Positions 15,546-24,498 of a stretch of 64,000 nt of DNA are shown here, piece by piece. Both the position numbers and the translations under genes were made by a program. Below the pieces are notes generated by a model. That model saw only the letters and a program-made list of their open reading frames with translations, had not been told where the DNA came from and did not search any database. The DNA lies in contig NZ_JQSG02000003.1 in the NCBI RefSeq assembly GCF_000754095.2, positions 361,397 through 425,396 of the forward strand. Direction: 5' to 3'. Origin of the DNA: Acidihalobacter prosperus. Its GTDB lineage: Bacteria > Pseudomonadota > Gammaproteobacteria > DSM-5130 > Acidihalobacteraceae. Within the stretch, counting starts at the first letter, position 1, and each line of letters starts with the position of its first letter.

Positions 15546-18272
15546 TCAGTCGTCCAGCGGCGAGCCGCCGCCAGCGATCCGCCGCACCAGGTCGAGCAGG
15601 GCCTCGTCCAGCGTTTGCGCGCATTGCTGCAAGGCCCCGACGGCATGTGCCAGCTCGGCACGCCCACCCGCCTGCCATGCCTGCACCGCGGCGGCCGCCT
15701 GCTCATGCAACGCGTGGTGCAGCTGCCGCAGCGCGTCGAATCCGGGCTGGTGTCGGTGGCGGCTTCCGGCTCCGTCCAGCCAGTGACTCAGGCTGCAGTG
15801 CCGCTCGTCCACGCTGTCGTGAGCCGCCAGCATAGGGTGGTCCTCGCTGCGCGGCACGGCCAGCGCGCCGAGCAATTGCGAAACGCCGTAGCGATGCGCC
15901 GTGCGCGCCATCAGCAACGGCAGATCCTCATGCGTGAACCACACGCTTTTCTCGCCGCCGGTCCATTGCGGCGGCGGCAGCCAGGCGTCGGCCCATGCCG
16001 TCAACGCGTCGGCCGGCAGCGGATGGCTGATCAGATAACCCTGGGCCACCTGACAGCCGAGCTGCAGCAGCAGCTCGCCCTGCTCCACCGACTCGACGCC
16101 CTCGGCAACGACGTCCAGATCCAGCAGTCGTGCCGAAGTCAGCGTCCCCGCGATGATCGCAAGAGCCCGCGGCTCGACGAGCAAGCGGCCGACAAAGCGC
16201 TGGTCGAGCTTGATCTGATTGGCCGGCAGCTCCTGCAGATAGGTCAGCGAGGCATGCCCCGTGCCATAGTCGTCCAACGCGACCGCAAGCCCGCGCGCGC
16301 GGCAGGCGGCGAGCGCGCGGCGCGTGCTTTCGAGATCGCGCAGGGCCGCCTGCTCGGTGACCTCAATCTGCAGCCAGGCCGCGGCTGCCGGATGCCGCGC
16401 CAGCACTTCGTCGACGTCTTCGATGAACGCGGGGTCCAGCAGATGCTGGGCACCGATATTGACCGAGACATACCATCGGCGCCCGGTTCCCAGCCAGTGG
16501 TCGATCTGGCTCGCAGCCGCCTCGAGCATGTGCCGCCCAAGCTGTCGGATCAGCGGTGCCCGCTGCTCCACGGCCTCGATAAAACCAGCCGGCATGCGCA
16601 GCTCGCCCTGCCGCAGCCAACGCACCAGCACCTCGACGCCCCAGATCTCGCCCGTCGACATGTCCACCTTGGGCTGGTAGTGCAGCACCAACTCGTCACG
16701 CGCCATCGCCTGCAGGAATTCCCGCTGCAACAGATCGATGCGCTGCAGGTGGTCCTCACGGTCGCGCTCGAACAGGCGGTGAACGCCGCGACCGGCGTCC
16801 TTGGCCTGGTAGAGCGCGATGTCGGCATGACGGATCAGATCCTGCGCATCGACGTCGTCGAGCGGGTAGAGCGTCAATCCCAGGCTGGCGCCGACCTGAA
16901 CCTGCTCGCCGTGGATATGAAACGCCGGCGTGAAGGCTTGCTGCACGCGTTCAATCACCACCTCCGCCTCTTCGATCGTGCGCAGGTCGGGCAGCAGCAG
17001 ACCGAATTCGTCGCCGCCGAAACGCGCCACCGTATCGCCCTGCCGCAGGGCCGCCTGGACACGCGTGGCCACCTCGCGCAGCAGGGCGTCGCCGCTGGGA
17101 TGCCCCATGCGGTCGTTGACCGCCTTGAAGCCGTCGAGATCGATCATGCCGACGGCAAGCATGCGATCGCGGCGCAGGTTCTGCGCCATCGCATGGCGCA
17201 GACGGTCCATGAACAGCCCGCGATTGGGCAGCCCGGTCAACGGATCGCGCAAATGGCTCTCCTTGAGCCCAAGCAGCACCTGCCCCAGCCGCGCGAACGC
17301 GCCGAAGGGCGTCAGGTCGATATGGTCGAAGTACCAGCTGCGGTCGGAATAGACCACGCCCACACCGCGCAGACCGCCGACCCGGCCGAAAGGGAAGATC
17401 GCCACGGCTTCGATGCCCTGCCGCCAGGCGCACCAGCCCGGCACCGCCTGGCCCTGGCAGGTGAGCACCTGCAGGCGGTTTTCGTCGAGCGCCCGCCACA
17501 ACGGATCGGCGGGATCGTAGTCCACCTCCACCGTCTCCCAGAGCTGGCGCCGGCCGGCACCGGCATAGGCTCGGATCGGCGTGTGGGTGTCTTCGATGAG
17601 ACCGAACCAGACCGCTGGCAGATGGCGCGAACGCGTGACCAGCTCGGTGCAGATGCTCGCCAGCACGTCTTCCGGCGCGGCCAGATCGGCGAGCTTGAGC
17701 GTGGTCTCGATCAGCGCCTGGGAAATGGTCGCACGCTCGGTCATGGTCTCGTTGTGGATCGACTCGAAGCCCGCGAACTGCAACATGATGTCGGCCAGCA
17801 GCACGCGGAACACGGCCGAGCGCAACGGCGGCCGCTCCTCCAGCGGCAGTTCGCGGATGCGTGCCTCCAGATGATCGAGATAGAGGCTGAACCCGCCCGC
17901 CACCCAGACCGGCGAGACCTCATGGGCATAATGCGCCCGCGCGACACGGCCGACGGAACGGCCGGCGGTCTCCGGCCAGTCGGCGATCAGGCCGCGCAGG
18001 TGCCCGGCCTGGGCCACGGTAAGTTCGTGCAGACGATCCGGCCCCAGACGCTCGAACAGCACCGAGGTTTCGGGATAGGAGAGCAGGTAGTCGTAAAAGC
18101 GCTGCGAAAACGTCTCGGCGTCGGCGGTCAACAGCGGGGCATGGCGGGCAAGCAGGTCGAGCGTGTCGTCGTCCAGTCGGATGAAACGTCGCACGCGCGC
18201 CAGCAGATCGCGCCAGCGCGCATCGTCTGCCGATTCGCGTCGCCTACCCCGCGAAGTCTCTTCATTCGACAT
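15546..18272 (-). CDS. Globin-GAF-GGDEF-EAL-CZB c-di-GMP signalling protein
   Basis: A 908-aa cytoplasmic sensor. Residues 20-175 resemble a globin-coupled sensor with proximal His H114 (HYAHEVSPVW). Residues about 185-335 resemble a GAF domain. The GGDEF domain is intact (GGDEF at 419-423) with an inhibitory RxxD site (R410-D413) five residues before it. The EAL domain reads E547-V-L and keeps N605, E637, D667-D668, K688 and E724, so phosphodiesterase activity is plausible. The last 120 residues resemble a CZB zinc-binding domain: H793, C826 (CSLSHWL), H852/H853 and H856. It could join gas and zinc (or oxidant) sensing to c-di-GMP turnover. It lies 41 bases after nhaD on the same strand. Confidence 0.88.
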   Translation of the reverse strand: MSNEETSRGRRRESADDARWRDLLARVRRFIRLDDDTLDLLARHAPLLTADAETFSQRFYDYLLSYPETSVLFERLGPDRLHELTVAQAGHLRGLIADWPETAGRSVGRVARAHYAHEVSPVWVAGGFSLYLDHLEARIRELPLEERPPLRSAVFRVLLADIMLQFAGFESIHNETMTERATISQALIETTLKLADLAAPEDVLASICTELVTRSRHLPAVWFGLIEDTHTPIRAYAGAGRRQLWETVEVDYDPADPLWRALDENRLQVLTCQGQAVPGWCAWRQGIEAVAIFPFGRVGGLRGVGVVYSDRSWYFDHIDLTPFGAFARLGQVLLGLKESHLRDPLTGLPNRGLFMDRLRHAMAQNLRRDRMLAVGMIDLDGFKAVNDRMGHPSGDALLREVATRVQAALRQGDTVARFGGDEFGLLLPDLRTIEEAEVVIERVQQAFTPAFHIHGEQVQVGASLGLTLYPLDDVDAQDLIRHADIALYQAKDAGRGVHRLFERDREDHLQRIDLLQREFLQAMARDELVLHYQPKVDMSTGEIWGVEVLVRWLRQGELRMPAGFIEAVEQRAPLIRQLGRHMLEAAASQIDHWLGTGRRWYVSVNIGAQHLLDPAFIEDVDEVLARHPAAAAWLQIEVTEQAALRDLESTRRALAACRARGLAVALDDYGTGHASLTYLQELPANQIKLDQRFVGRLLVEPRALAIIAGTLTSARLLDLDVVAEGVESVEQGELLLQLGCQVAQGYLISHPLPADALTAWADAWLPPPQWTGGEKSVWFTHEDLPLLMARTAHRYGVSQLLGALAVPRSEDHPMLAAHDSVDERHCSLSHWLDGAGSRHRHQPGFDALRQLHHALHEQAAAAVQAWQAGGRAELAHAVGALQQCAQTLDEALLDLVRRIAGGGSPLDD

Positions 18273-18313
18273 AGCCTGCCTCCCCGTTCATGCGCTGTGC
18301 ACCCCGCCGCCGC

Positions 18314-19750
18314 TCAACCGCCGCCGGCGGGCAGGCGCATCAAATCGGCGTTGAGCCACAGATGCACCAGGATGCCGGCGGCATAACCCAGCGCCACCGC
18401 CCAGGTCCAACGCAAGTGGGCGAAAAAGGTGTAGATGCCCCGGGCCTGCCCCATCAGCCCGACACCGGCTGCCGAACCGACGGACAGCAGCGAGCCGCCC
18501 ACGCCCGCCGTCAGCGTGACCAGCAGCCATTGCCCGTGCGACATGTCCGGCTGCATGGTCAACACCGCGTACATCACCGGGATGTTGTCCACCAGCGCGG
18601 ACAGCAGGCCGACGATGACATTGGCGGGCGTTGCGCCGAGTCCCGCGTACAGAGCCTCCGACACCAGGGCCAGGTAGCCGAGGGCGGCCAAGCCGCCGAC
18701 GCACAGGATTACGCCGTAGAAGAACATCAGCGTATCCCACTCGGCGCGCTGGAGCTGCTCGAACACGTCGAACGCCTGCGCATGCCCGTTGCCGCCGTTC
18801 ATGCCGGCCAGTTCGCGGCGTTCGCGCATCTTGATGCGGTAGCCGTAGAGCTTGAGCAGACCAAGACCGGCCATCATGCCCAGCATCGGCGGCAGATGCA
18901 GATACTGATGGAAGACCACCGCGCTGGCGATGGTGACGAAGAACAGCAGGATCACCGTCACGCCGCCCGGTCGCAGCACCACCTGCTCGGTCAGCGGTCG
19001 CGGCCTGCCGCGCGGCACGGCGAAGGACATGATCGCCGCCGGCACCAGCCAGTTCACCAGCGCCGGCAGAAACAGGTCGAAGAACTGAGTGAAGGTGACC
19101 ATATGGCGCTGCCAGACCATCAGCGTGGTGATGTCGCCGAAGGGGCTGAACGCGCCGCCGGCGTTCGCCGCGACCACGATATTGATGCAGGCGAGTACCA
19201 CGAAGCGGGGATTGTCGCGCGCCACCGCCATCACCACCGCGGCCATCAGCAGTGCGGTGGTGAGATTGTCGGCCACCGGCGAGATGACGAAGGCCAGCAG
19301 GCCGGTGATCCAGAAGATGCTGCGCAGGGAAAAGCCGCGCGACACCAGCCAGGCGCGCAGCACGTCGAACACTCCGCGCTCCTGCATGGTATTGATGTAG
19401 GTCATCGCGGCCAGCAGGAACAGCATCAGCTCGACGTATTCAAGCAGGTTTTCGCGGATCGCCTCCTGCGGCAACGTGGTATTGCCATGCGCGGCGTAGG
19501 CGAGCGGCACCAGCACCCAGATCGCCGCGGCGGCGATCATCATCGGCTTGGACTTGCGCAGATGCAGCGCCTCCTCGGCCACCACCAGGAGATAGGCAAG
19601 CACGAACACCAGCAGGGCAGCCATGCCATACCAGCTGCCGGTGAGATCCCACGCCGGTGGCGGGCTGCCGGCGTTCGCCCAGGCAGCCGTGGGCAGCAGC
19701 AGGGCCGGAGCGGCGGCGAGTGCGCGGGCGAATGCTGACAGTGGCTTCAT
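18314..19750 (-). CDS. nhaD: NhaD-type Na+/H+ antiporter
   Basis: Inner-membrane sodium:proton antiporter of the ion-transporter superfamily (478 aa), used for pH and salt homeostasis. A cleavable-looking N-terminal signal (to AAWANA) precedes about twelve spans. NhaD-like signatures include SPVADNLTTALLMAAV, NAGGAFSPFGDITTLM and LSALVDNIPVMYAVL. The start at 19750 gives the signal peptide; no strong ribosome site is seen. It is divergent from an SLC13-like transporter and is followed by the c-di-GMP gene, with which it may be co-transcribed. Confidence 0.9.
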   Translation of the reverse strand: MKPLSAFARALAAAPALLLPTAAWANAGSPPPAWDLTGSWYGMAALLVFVLAYLLVVAEEALHLRKSKPMMIAAAAIWVLVPLAYAAHGNTTLPQEAIRENLLEYVELMLFLLAAMTYINTMQERGVFDVLRAWLVSRGFSLRSIFWITGLLAFVISPVADNLTTALLMAAVVMAVARDNPRFVVLACINIVVAANAGGAFSPFGDITTLMVWQRHMVTFTQFFDLFLPALVNWLVPAAIMSFAVPRGRPRPLTEQVVLRPGGVTVILLFFVTIASAVVFHQYLHLPPMLGMMAGLGLLKLYGYRIKMRERRELAGMNGGNGHAQAFDVFEQLQRAEWDTLMFFYGVILCVGGLAALGYLALVSEALYAGLGATPANVIVGLLSALVDNIPVMYAVLTMQPDMSHGQWLLVTLTAGVGGSLLSVGSAAGVGLMGQARGIYTFFAHLRWTWAVALGYAAGILVHLWLNADLMRLPAGGG

Positions 19751-19895
19751 GACGTGGACCCGTAAGCTCGGCAAGGCGGATACCGCAGCCGCCAAATCCG
19801 CCGAGACTACCATCACGCGCCAAGACGCACACCCCCGGCGGCGCGGCGCGGCGGTGTGGGCTATGCTGGTGTCGAAGTCGACCCGGGGGAATCGC

Positions 19896-21722
19896 ATGAC
19901 CGAAGCCATGAGCCTGACGCCCGCCATGATGGTGGTGCTCGGCCTGCTCGCCTTGACCGTACTGCTGTTCGTGACCGAAATCGTGCGCGTGGACGTCGCC
20001 GCCGTGCTGATCATGGTCCTGCTCGGGCTGCTCACCCTGGTGCCCGGGCTGGAAAAACTGACCGACCCGAGAAGGCTGTTCGAAGGCTTCGCCAGCAACG
20101 CGGTCATCTCCATCATCGCGGTGATGATCATCGGTGCCGGACTCGACAAGACCGGCATGATGGGACGTCTCGCGGGCACGATACTGCGCGTGGGCGGGCG
20201 CACGGAACGGCGCATCATCCCGCTGATCTCGGGCGCCGTGGGCCTGATCTCGAGCTTCATGCAGAACGTCGGCGCCGCCGCGCTGTTCCTGCCCGTGGTC
20301 GCGCGTATCTCGGCGCGCACCGGCCTGCCGATGTCGCGCCTGCTGATGCCCATGGGTTACTGCGCGATTCTCGGGGGCACCGTCACCTTGGTCGGCTCCA
20401 GCCCGCTGATCCTGCTCAATGACCTGCTGCCACCCGGCGTCGCCCGCTTCAAGCTCTTCGAAGTCACGCCCGTCGGCCTGGCCCTGGTCGCGGCCGGCAT
20501 TCTCTACTTCGTACTCGCTGGGCGCTACGTACTGCCGAGCAACGACACCCCCGGCGCGCGCGGCACCGACGTGATGGGCTATTTCCGCCGGCTTTACGGG
20601 CTCGATCTGGCCGCGATCGAGGCGCGCGTCAGCCCCGAAAGCCGACTCGCCGGCCGCCAGGTCGGCGAAATCGAGGAAGGCGACGGCATCCACATCATCG
20701 CGGCGCTGGTCGGCGGCACGCCGATGATCGCGCCGCCGCGCGACGTGACCATCGAGGCCGGCACACACCTGGTGCTGATGATCGAGCGCACGCGGCAGGT
20801 CGCCTACCTCGACGAGACCTCGCTGACGCCGAAACCCGAACTGGACGTCTTCAACGACCTGCTTGCGCCCACCCGCGCCGGCGTCTGCGAGGTGGTCATC
20901 CCCACCCGTTCGCGGCTGATCGGCCACAGTCTGCGCGAACTGTGGATGCGCAAGACCTACGGCCTGGCCGTGCTGGCCATCCACCGCGGTCGCGAAACCC
21001 TGCGCGAGGGCCTGCGCGACGTCGAACTTCAGCCCGGCGACACGCTGGTCTGCCACAACACTTGGGAAACGCTCGCGCGCATCGACCACGACCGCGATTT
21101 CGTGGTGGTGACCACCGAGTACCCGCACGAGGAGGAGCGTCCGCACAAGCTGGGCTTCGCGCTGTTCTTCTTCGCGCTGGCGATCGGCCTGGTGCTGTTC
21201 TCGCCGCTGCGCCTGTCGCTGTCGCTGATGGTCGGCGCCATCGGCATGGTGATCTCCGGCGTGCTGCATATGGACGAGGCCTACAAGGCGGTCGACTGGA
21301 AGACCGTGTTCCTGCTTGCCGCGCTGATCCCGCTGGGCATGGCCATGGAACAGACGGGCACCGCCGCCTGGGTCGCGGCGCAGACCCTGCAGCTGCTCGG
21401 CGGCGCGCCGCTGTGGGTGATCGAGGCCATGGTCGCGGTGCTCGCTACCGTGTTCACGCTGGTGATGTCCAACGTCGGCGCCACCGTGCTGCTGGTGCCG
21501 CTGGCCATCAGCATGGCCGTCGAATCCGGCGGCGACCCGCGCCTGTTCGCGCTGATCGTGGGGCTGGCCACCTCCAACTCCTTCATCATCCCCACCCATC
21601 AGGTCAATGCCCTGATCATGGGTCCCGGCGGCTACCGGGTGAAGGATTTCCTGCGCGCCGGGGGCATCATGAGCGTGCTGTTTCTAGTCGTCATGCTGGT
21701 CATGCTCAACCTCGTTTTCTGA
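19896..21722 (+). CDS. SLC13/DASS-family transporter with RCK_C domains
   Basis: A 608-aa inner-membrane transporter of the divalent anion:sodium symporter family. Hydrophobic halves (residues about 5-210 and 420-608) flank a cytoplasmic insert of about 200 residues with two TrkA-C (RCK_C) domains (SRLAGRQVGEI... and SRLIGHSLRELWMRKTYGL...). Such proteins are often annotated as sulfate, thiosulfate or dicarboxylate transporters. GGGGGA precedes the ATG. Substrate unknown; for an autotroph sulfate or a sulfur oxyanion is reasonable, but this is inference. It is divergent from nhaD with a 145-base shared control region. Confidence 0.88.
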   Translation: MTEAMSLTPAMMVVLGLLALTVLLFVTEIVRVDVAAVLIMVLLGLLTLVPGLEKLTDPRRLFEGFASNAVISIIAVMIIGAGLDKTGMMGRLAGTILRVGGRTERRIIPLISGAVGLISSFMQNVGAAALFLPVVARISARTGLPMSRLLMPMGYCAILGGTVTLVGSSPLILLNDLLPPGVARFKLFEVTPVGLALVAAGILYFVLAGRYVLPSNDTPGARGTDVMGYFRRLYGLDLAAIEARVSPESRLAGRQVGEIEEGDGIHIIAALVGGTPMIAPPRDVTIEAGTHLVLMIERTRQVAYLDETSLTPKPELDVFNDLLAPTRAGVCEVVIPTRSRLIGHSLRELWMRKTYGLAVLAIHRGRETLREGLRDVELQPGDTLVCHNTWETLARIDHDRDFVVVTTEYPHEEERPHKLGFALFFFALAIGLVLFSPLRLSLSLMVGAIGMVISGVLHMDEAYKAVDWKTVFLLAALIPLGMAMEQTGTAAWVAAQTLQLLGGAPLWVIEAMVAVLATVFTLVMSNVGATVLLVPLAISMAVESGGDPRLFALIVGLATSNSFIIPTHQVNALIMGPGGYRVKDFLRAGGIMSVLFLVVMLVMLNLVF

Positions 21723-21865
21723 ACGGCCTTCTCGCGCCGCGCCATTATCCCCGCTAGAATGCGATGGTTTTGCGCGGCGACGCCGTGGCGCAGCGCCCTG
21801 CGGGGCGGCTGCCCGAGCGCGGTTCCGGCCGACGGATTTTCCCTACGAGTAAAGGAGTCACCGAC

Positions 21866-22756
21866 ATGTCCAAGCGGCACCCCGTCATCGCGGTCACCGG
21901 TTCGTCCGGGGCCGGCACCTCCACCGTCAAGCGCGCGTTCGAGCACATTTTCCATCGCGAATCGATCAAGCCCGTGATCATCGAGGGCGACAGCTACCAT
22001 CGCTACAACCGCGTCGAGATGAAGGCGGCGATGAAGAAGGCGGCCGAGGCGGGCAACAACCACTTCAGCCACTTCGGCCCCGAGGCCAATCTCTTCGATA
22101 AGATAGAGGAAACCTTCCGCGCCTACGGCGAATCGGGCACCGGCAAGAAGCGCTACTACCTGCACAGCGACGAAGAGGCCGCCGAACACAACAGCCGCCT
22201 CGGCAGCGCCCTCAAGGCCGGCGAGTTCACGCCCTGGGAAGACATCCCCGAAGGCACCGACCTGCTGTTCTACGAAGGCCTGCACGGCGGCGTGCGCGAC
22301 GGCGAGATCGATGCCGGCCGTTTCGTCGACCTGCTGATCGGCGTGGTGCCCATCGTCAACCTCGAATGGATCCAGAAGATCCACCGCGACAAGGCCGAGC
22401 GCGGCTACGCGCCGGAGGCCACGGTGGAAACGATCCTGCGCCGCATGCCCGACTACGTGCGCTACATCACGCCGCAGTTTTCGCACACGGACATCAACTT
22501 CCAGCGCGTGCCCCTGGTCGACACCTCCAACCCCTTCATCGCGCGCGACATCCCGACGCCGGACGAAAGCCTGGTCATCATCCGCTTCAAGGATCCGGCC
22601 AAGTTCAACGTCGACTTCAGCTACCTGCTGGCGATGCTGCAGGGCTCGTTCATGTCGCGCCGCAACGATCTGGTCGTGCCAGGCGGCAAGATGGGCTTCG
22701 CCATGGAAATCATCCTCGGCCCCATCATCGACCGCATGCTCGCAGAACGCGATTGA
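21866..22756 (+). CDS. prk: Phosphoribulokinase, class I
   Basis: Phosphorylates ribulose 5-phosphate to ribulose 1,5-bisphosphate, the CO2 acceptor of the Calvin cycle (296 aa). The P-loop is GSSGAGTST near the N-terminus; EGDSYHRYNR and DLLFYEGLHGG match the family's substrate-binding and Walker B regions. The length matches the bacterial octameric enzyme. AAAGGAG lies eight bases before the ATG. RuBisCO is not in the window, so prk is unlinked to it here. Its presence is the main argument for an autotrophic host. Confidence 0.96.
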   Translation: MSKRHPVIAVTGSSGAGTSTVKRAFEHIFHRESIKPVIIEGDSYHRYNRVEMKAAMKKAAEAGNNHFSHFGPEANLFDKIEETFRAYGESGTGKKRYYLHSDEEAAEHNSRLGSALKAGEFTPWEDIPEGTDLLFYEGLHGGVRDGEIDAGRFVDLLIGVVPIVNLEWIQKIHRDKAERGYAPEATVETILRRMPDYVRYITPQFSHTDINFQRVPLVDTSNPFIARDIPTPDESLVIIRFKDPAKFNVDFSYLLAMLQGSFMSRRNDLVVPGGKMGFAMEIILGPIIDRMLAERD

Positions 22757-22796
22757 ACGGTCGCCGGCCGCGCCGGCCGGGGCAGGGCTGAGATAC

Positions 22797-22830
22797 GTGA
22801 CCTCGGGTGCTATCATGCTCCCGAGGTCAC
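22797..22830. repeat. 11-bp perfect inverted repeat flanking a -10-like sequence
   Basis: GTGACCTCGGG (22797-22807) and CCCGAGGTCAC (22820-22830) surround a 12-base centre containing TATCAT (22811-22816). A CTGAGA 17 bp upstream could serve as -35. It may be an operator over the promoter of the next gene, or a hairpin ending the prk transcript; no U-tract follows. Confidence 0.5.
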
Positions 22831-22846
22831 GCCACGCCCGGAGCCC

Positions 22847-23287
22847 ATGCCCCTGCGATCCACCGGTTCTCCCCTGACGCGATTCCGCGCGCGCTACCAA
22901 GGCCGCGTGCTGATCGTGCACCAAGGCTTCCCGCCCGACTGGCTGGCGGAGCTGCTCAAGCAACCCGGCGGCGGGGGCCATTTCCGCATCGATGTGCGCC
23001 ACTTCGGCGAAGGCGATCCGACGCCGGTCGAGTGGCTGGTGCGCCAGCATGTGTTGCCGCTCTCGCTGCCACTTCCGCTGTTGATGCGCGTGACAGACGA
23101 GGCGATCTTCCTGCGTCATCTGACGCGCGGCGAGCAGCCGGTCCATCCCAGCGAAATCTTCTGGTTTCTGGAGGAAATCGCCAAACGCCATCACGCGCGC
23201 CTGCGCCCCGACGGTGCCTCCCTCGAAGCGGAAACCGGCATGCCGTTGACCGACAACGAGGCACGCGCCATGCTCGACAGCCTGTAG
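22847..23287 (+). CDS. Conserved-looking hypothetical protein, 146 aa
   Basis: I do not recognise this protein. It is soluble, with a predicted alpha/beta composition (RVLIVHQGFPPDWLAELLKQ, FRIDVRHFGEGDPTPVEWLV) and no signal peptide or membrane span. Codon use matches its neighbours. A GGAG lies close before the ATG. It stands between prk and a FIST-domain gene, with a perfect inverted repeat in the gap before it, so it may be separately regulated. Confidence 0.7.
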   Translation: MPLRSTGSPLTRFRARYQGRVLIVHQGFPPDWLAELLKQPGGGGHFRIDVRHFGEGDPTPVEWLVRQHVLPLSLPLPLLMRVTDEAIFLRHLTRGEQPVHPSEIFWFLEEIAKRHHARLRPDGASLEAETGMPLTDNEARAMLDSL

Positions 23288-23348
23288 CGTCGGCAATCGC
23301 CGCGCCCAACCGCTCATCGCCACAGCCGACGGACCGAATCGACGCCCC

Positions 23349-24467
23349 ATGGAACGCTTCGCACTCGCCCACACCACCGGCATCGACCCCGAACAACTGA
23401 TCGCCGACTGCGCACGCCAGCTCGGCCCGCTGCCCGATTCCGCCAGCCTCGGCATCCTCTATCTCACCGACGCACTGGCGCCGCGACTGGATGAACTGGT
23501 CGAAGGCCTGCGCGAGGTGACCGGCGTGCCGCACTGGGTGGGCACCGTCGGCGTGGCCGTCAGCGTCACCGGGTTCGAATATTACGACGCACCCGCGCTG
23601 TGCGCGCTGGTCGGCGACTTCCCGCCGGAAAGCTTCCGCATGATGCCGCTGATCGACAGCGACCCCGCGCACTACCTCGCGCTGCACCGCGACTGGCTTC
23701 AGCGCGAGGAAACCATGGTGGCGCTGGTGCATGGGGATCCCACCAACCCGCGGACGCCTCAGCTCATCGGCGCACTGGCCGACGCCGTGCCCAATCTGTT
23801 CATGTTCGGCGGCATCACCTCCAGCCAGGGCGATCACCGCCAGGTCGCCGATCTGGTGGTGGGTGGCGGCCTGTCGGGCGTCGTTTTCGGGCCGGAAGTC
23901 GGCCTGGTCACCGCCCACACGCAGGGCTGCACGCCCATCGGCCCCCGTCACCGCATCACCCGCAGCGACCGCAACCTTGTGATCGAACTCGATCACAAGC
24001 CGGCGCTCCAAGTAATGAAGGCCGACATCGGCGAGGTACTCGCGCGCGACCTCAACCGCGTCGGCGGCTACATCTTCGCCGGCCTGCCGGTGCCTGGTAG
24101 CGACGACGACGACTATCTGATCCGCAACCTGGTCGGCGTCGACCAGCCCCGTCAGATCGTCGCCATCGGCGACTACGCCGAGGAGGGCGGCGAGCTGATG
24201 TTCTGCCGGCGCGATGGCAACACCGCGCGCGTGGATCTGCAACGCATGCTCGGCGACCTCCAGGGACGCATGAACAGCTCGCCGCGCGGCGCGGTCTACA
24301 TCTCCTGCGTCGGCCGCGGCCGTTACCAGTTCGGCGACGACTCCGCCGAACTGCGCATCATCCAGGACGCGCTAGGCGACGTGCCGCTGGTCGGCTTTTT
24401 CGCCAATGGCGAGATCTTCCGCAACCGGCTTTACGGTTTCACCGGCGTTCTCACCCTGTTTCTCTGA
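23349..24467 (+). CDS. FIST-domain signal-sensing protein
   Basis: A 372-aa protein with FIST_N (about residues 25-210) and FIST_C (about 220-365) domains. The end GFFANGEIFRNRLYGFTGVLTLFL is the characteristic FIST_C terminus. FIST proteins are proposed cytoplasmic small-ligand sensors, often genetically linked to c-di-GMP or chemotaxis proteins; a c-di-GMP enzyme and a chemoreceptor lie within a few kilobases. The stand-alone form here has no output domain, so it would act through a partner. The ligand is unknown. Confidence 0.85.
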   Translation: MERFALAHTTGIDPEQLIADCARQLGPLPDSASLGILYLTDALAPRLDELVEGLREVTGVPHWVGTVGVAVSVTGFEYYDAPALCALVGDFPPESFRMMPLIDSDPAHYLALHRDWLQREETMVALVHGDPTNPRTPQLIGALADAVPNLFMFGGITSSQGDHRQVADLVVGGGLSGVVFGPEVGLVTAHTQGCTPIGPRHRITRSDRNLVIELDHKPALQVMKADIGEVLARDLNRVGGYIFAGLPVPGSDDDDYLIRNLVGVDQPRQIVAIGDYAEEGGELMFCRRDGNTARVDLQRMLGDLQGRMNSSPRGAVYISCVGRGRYQFGDDSAELRIIQDALGDVPLVGFFANGEIFRNRLYGFTGVLTLFL

Positions 24468-24498
24468 CTCATCGCCCACGCACCCAAGGAGCCCCCGC

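Noticed and set aside
22757-22790. GCCGGC-CGC-GCCGGC as prk terminator
   Set aside because: Short self-complementary GC run with no U-tract; the stronger dyad just downstream is a better candidate for any function.
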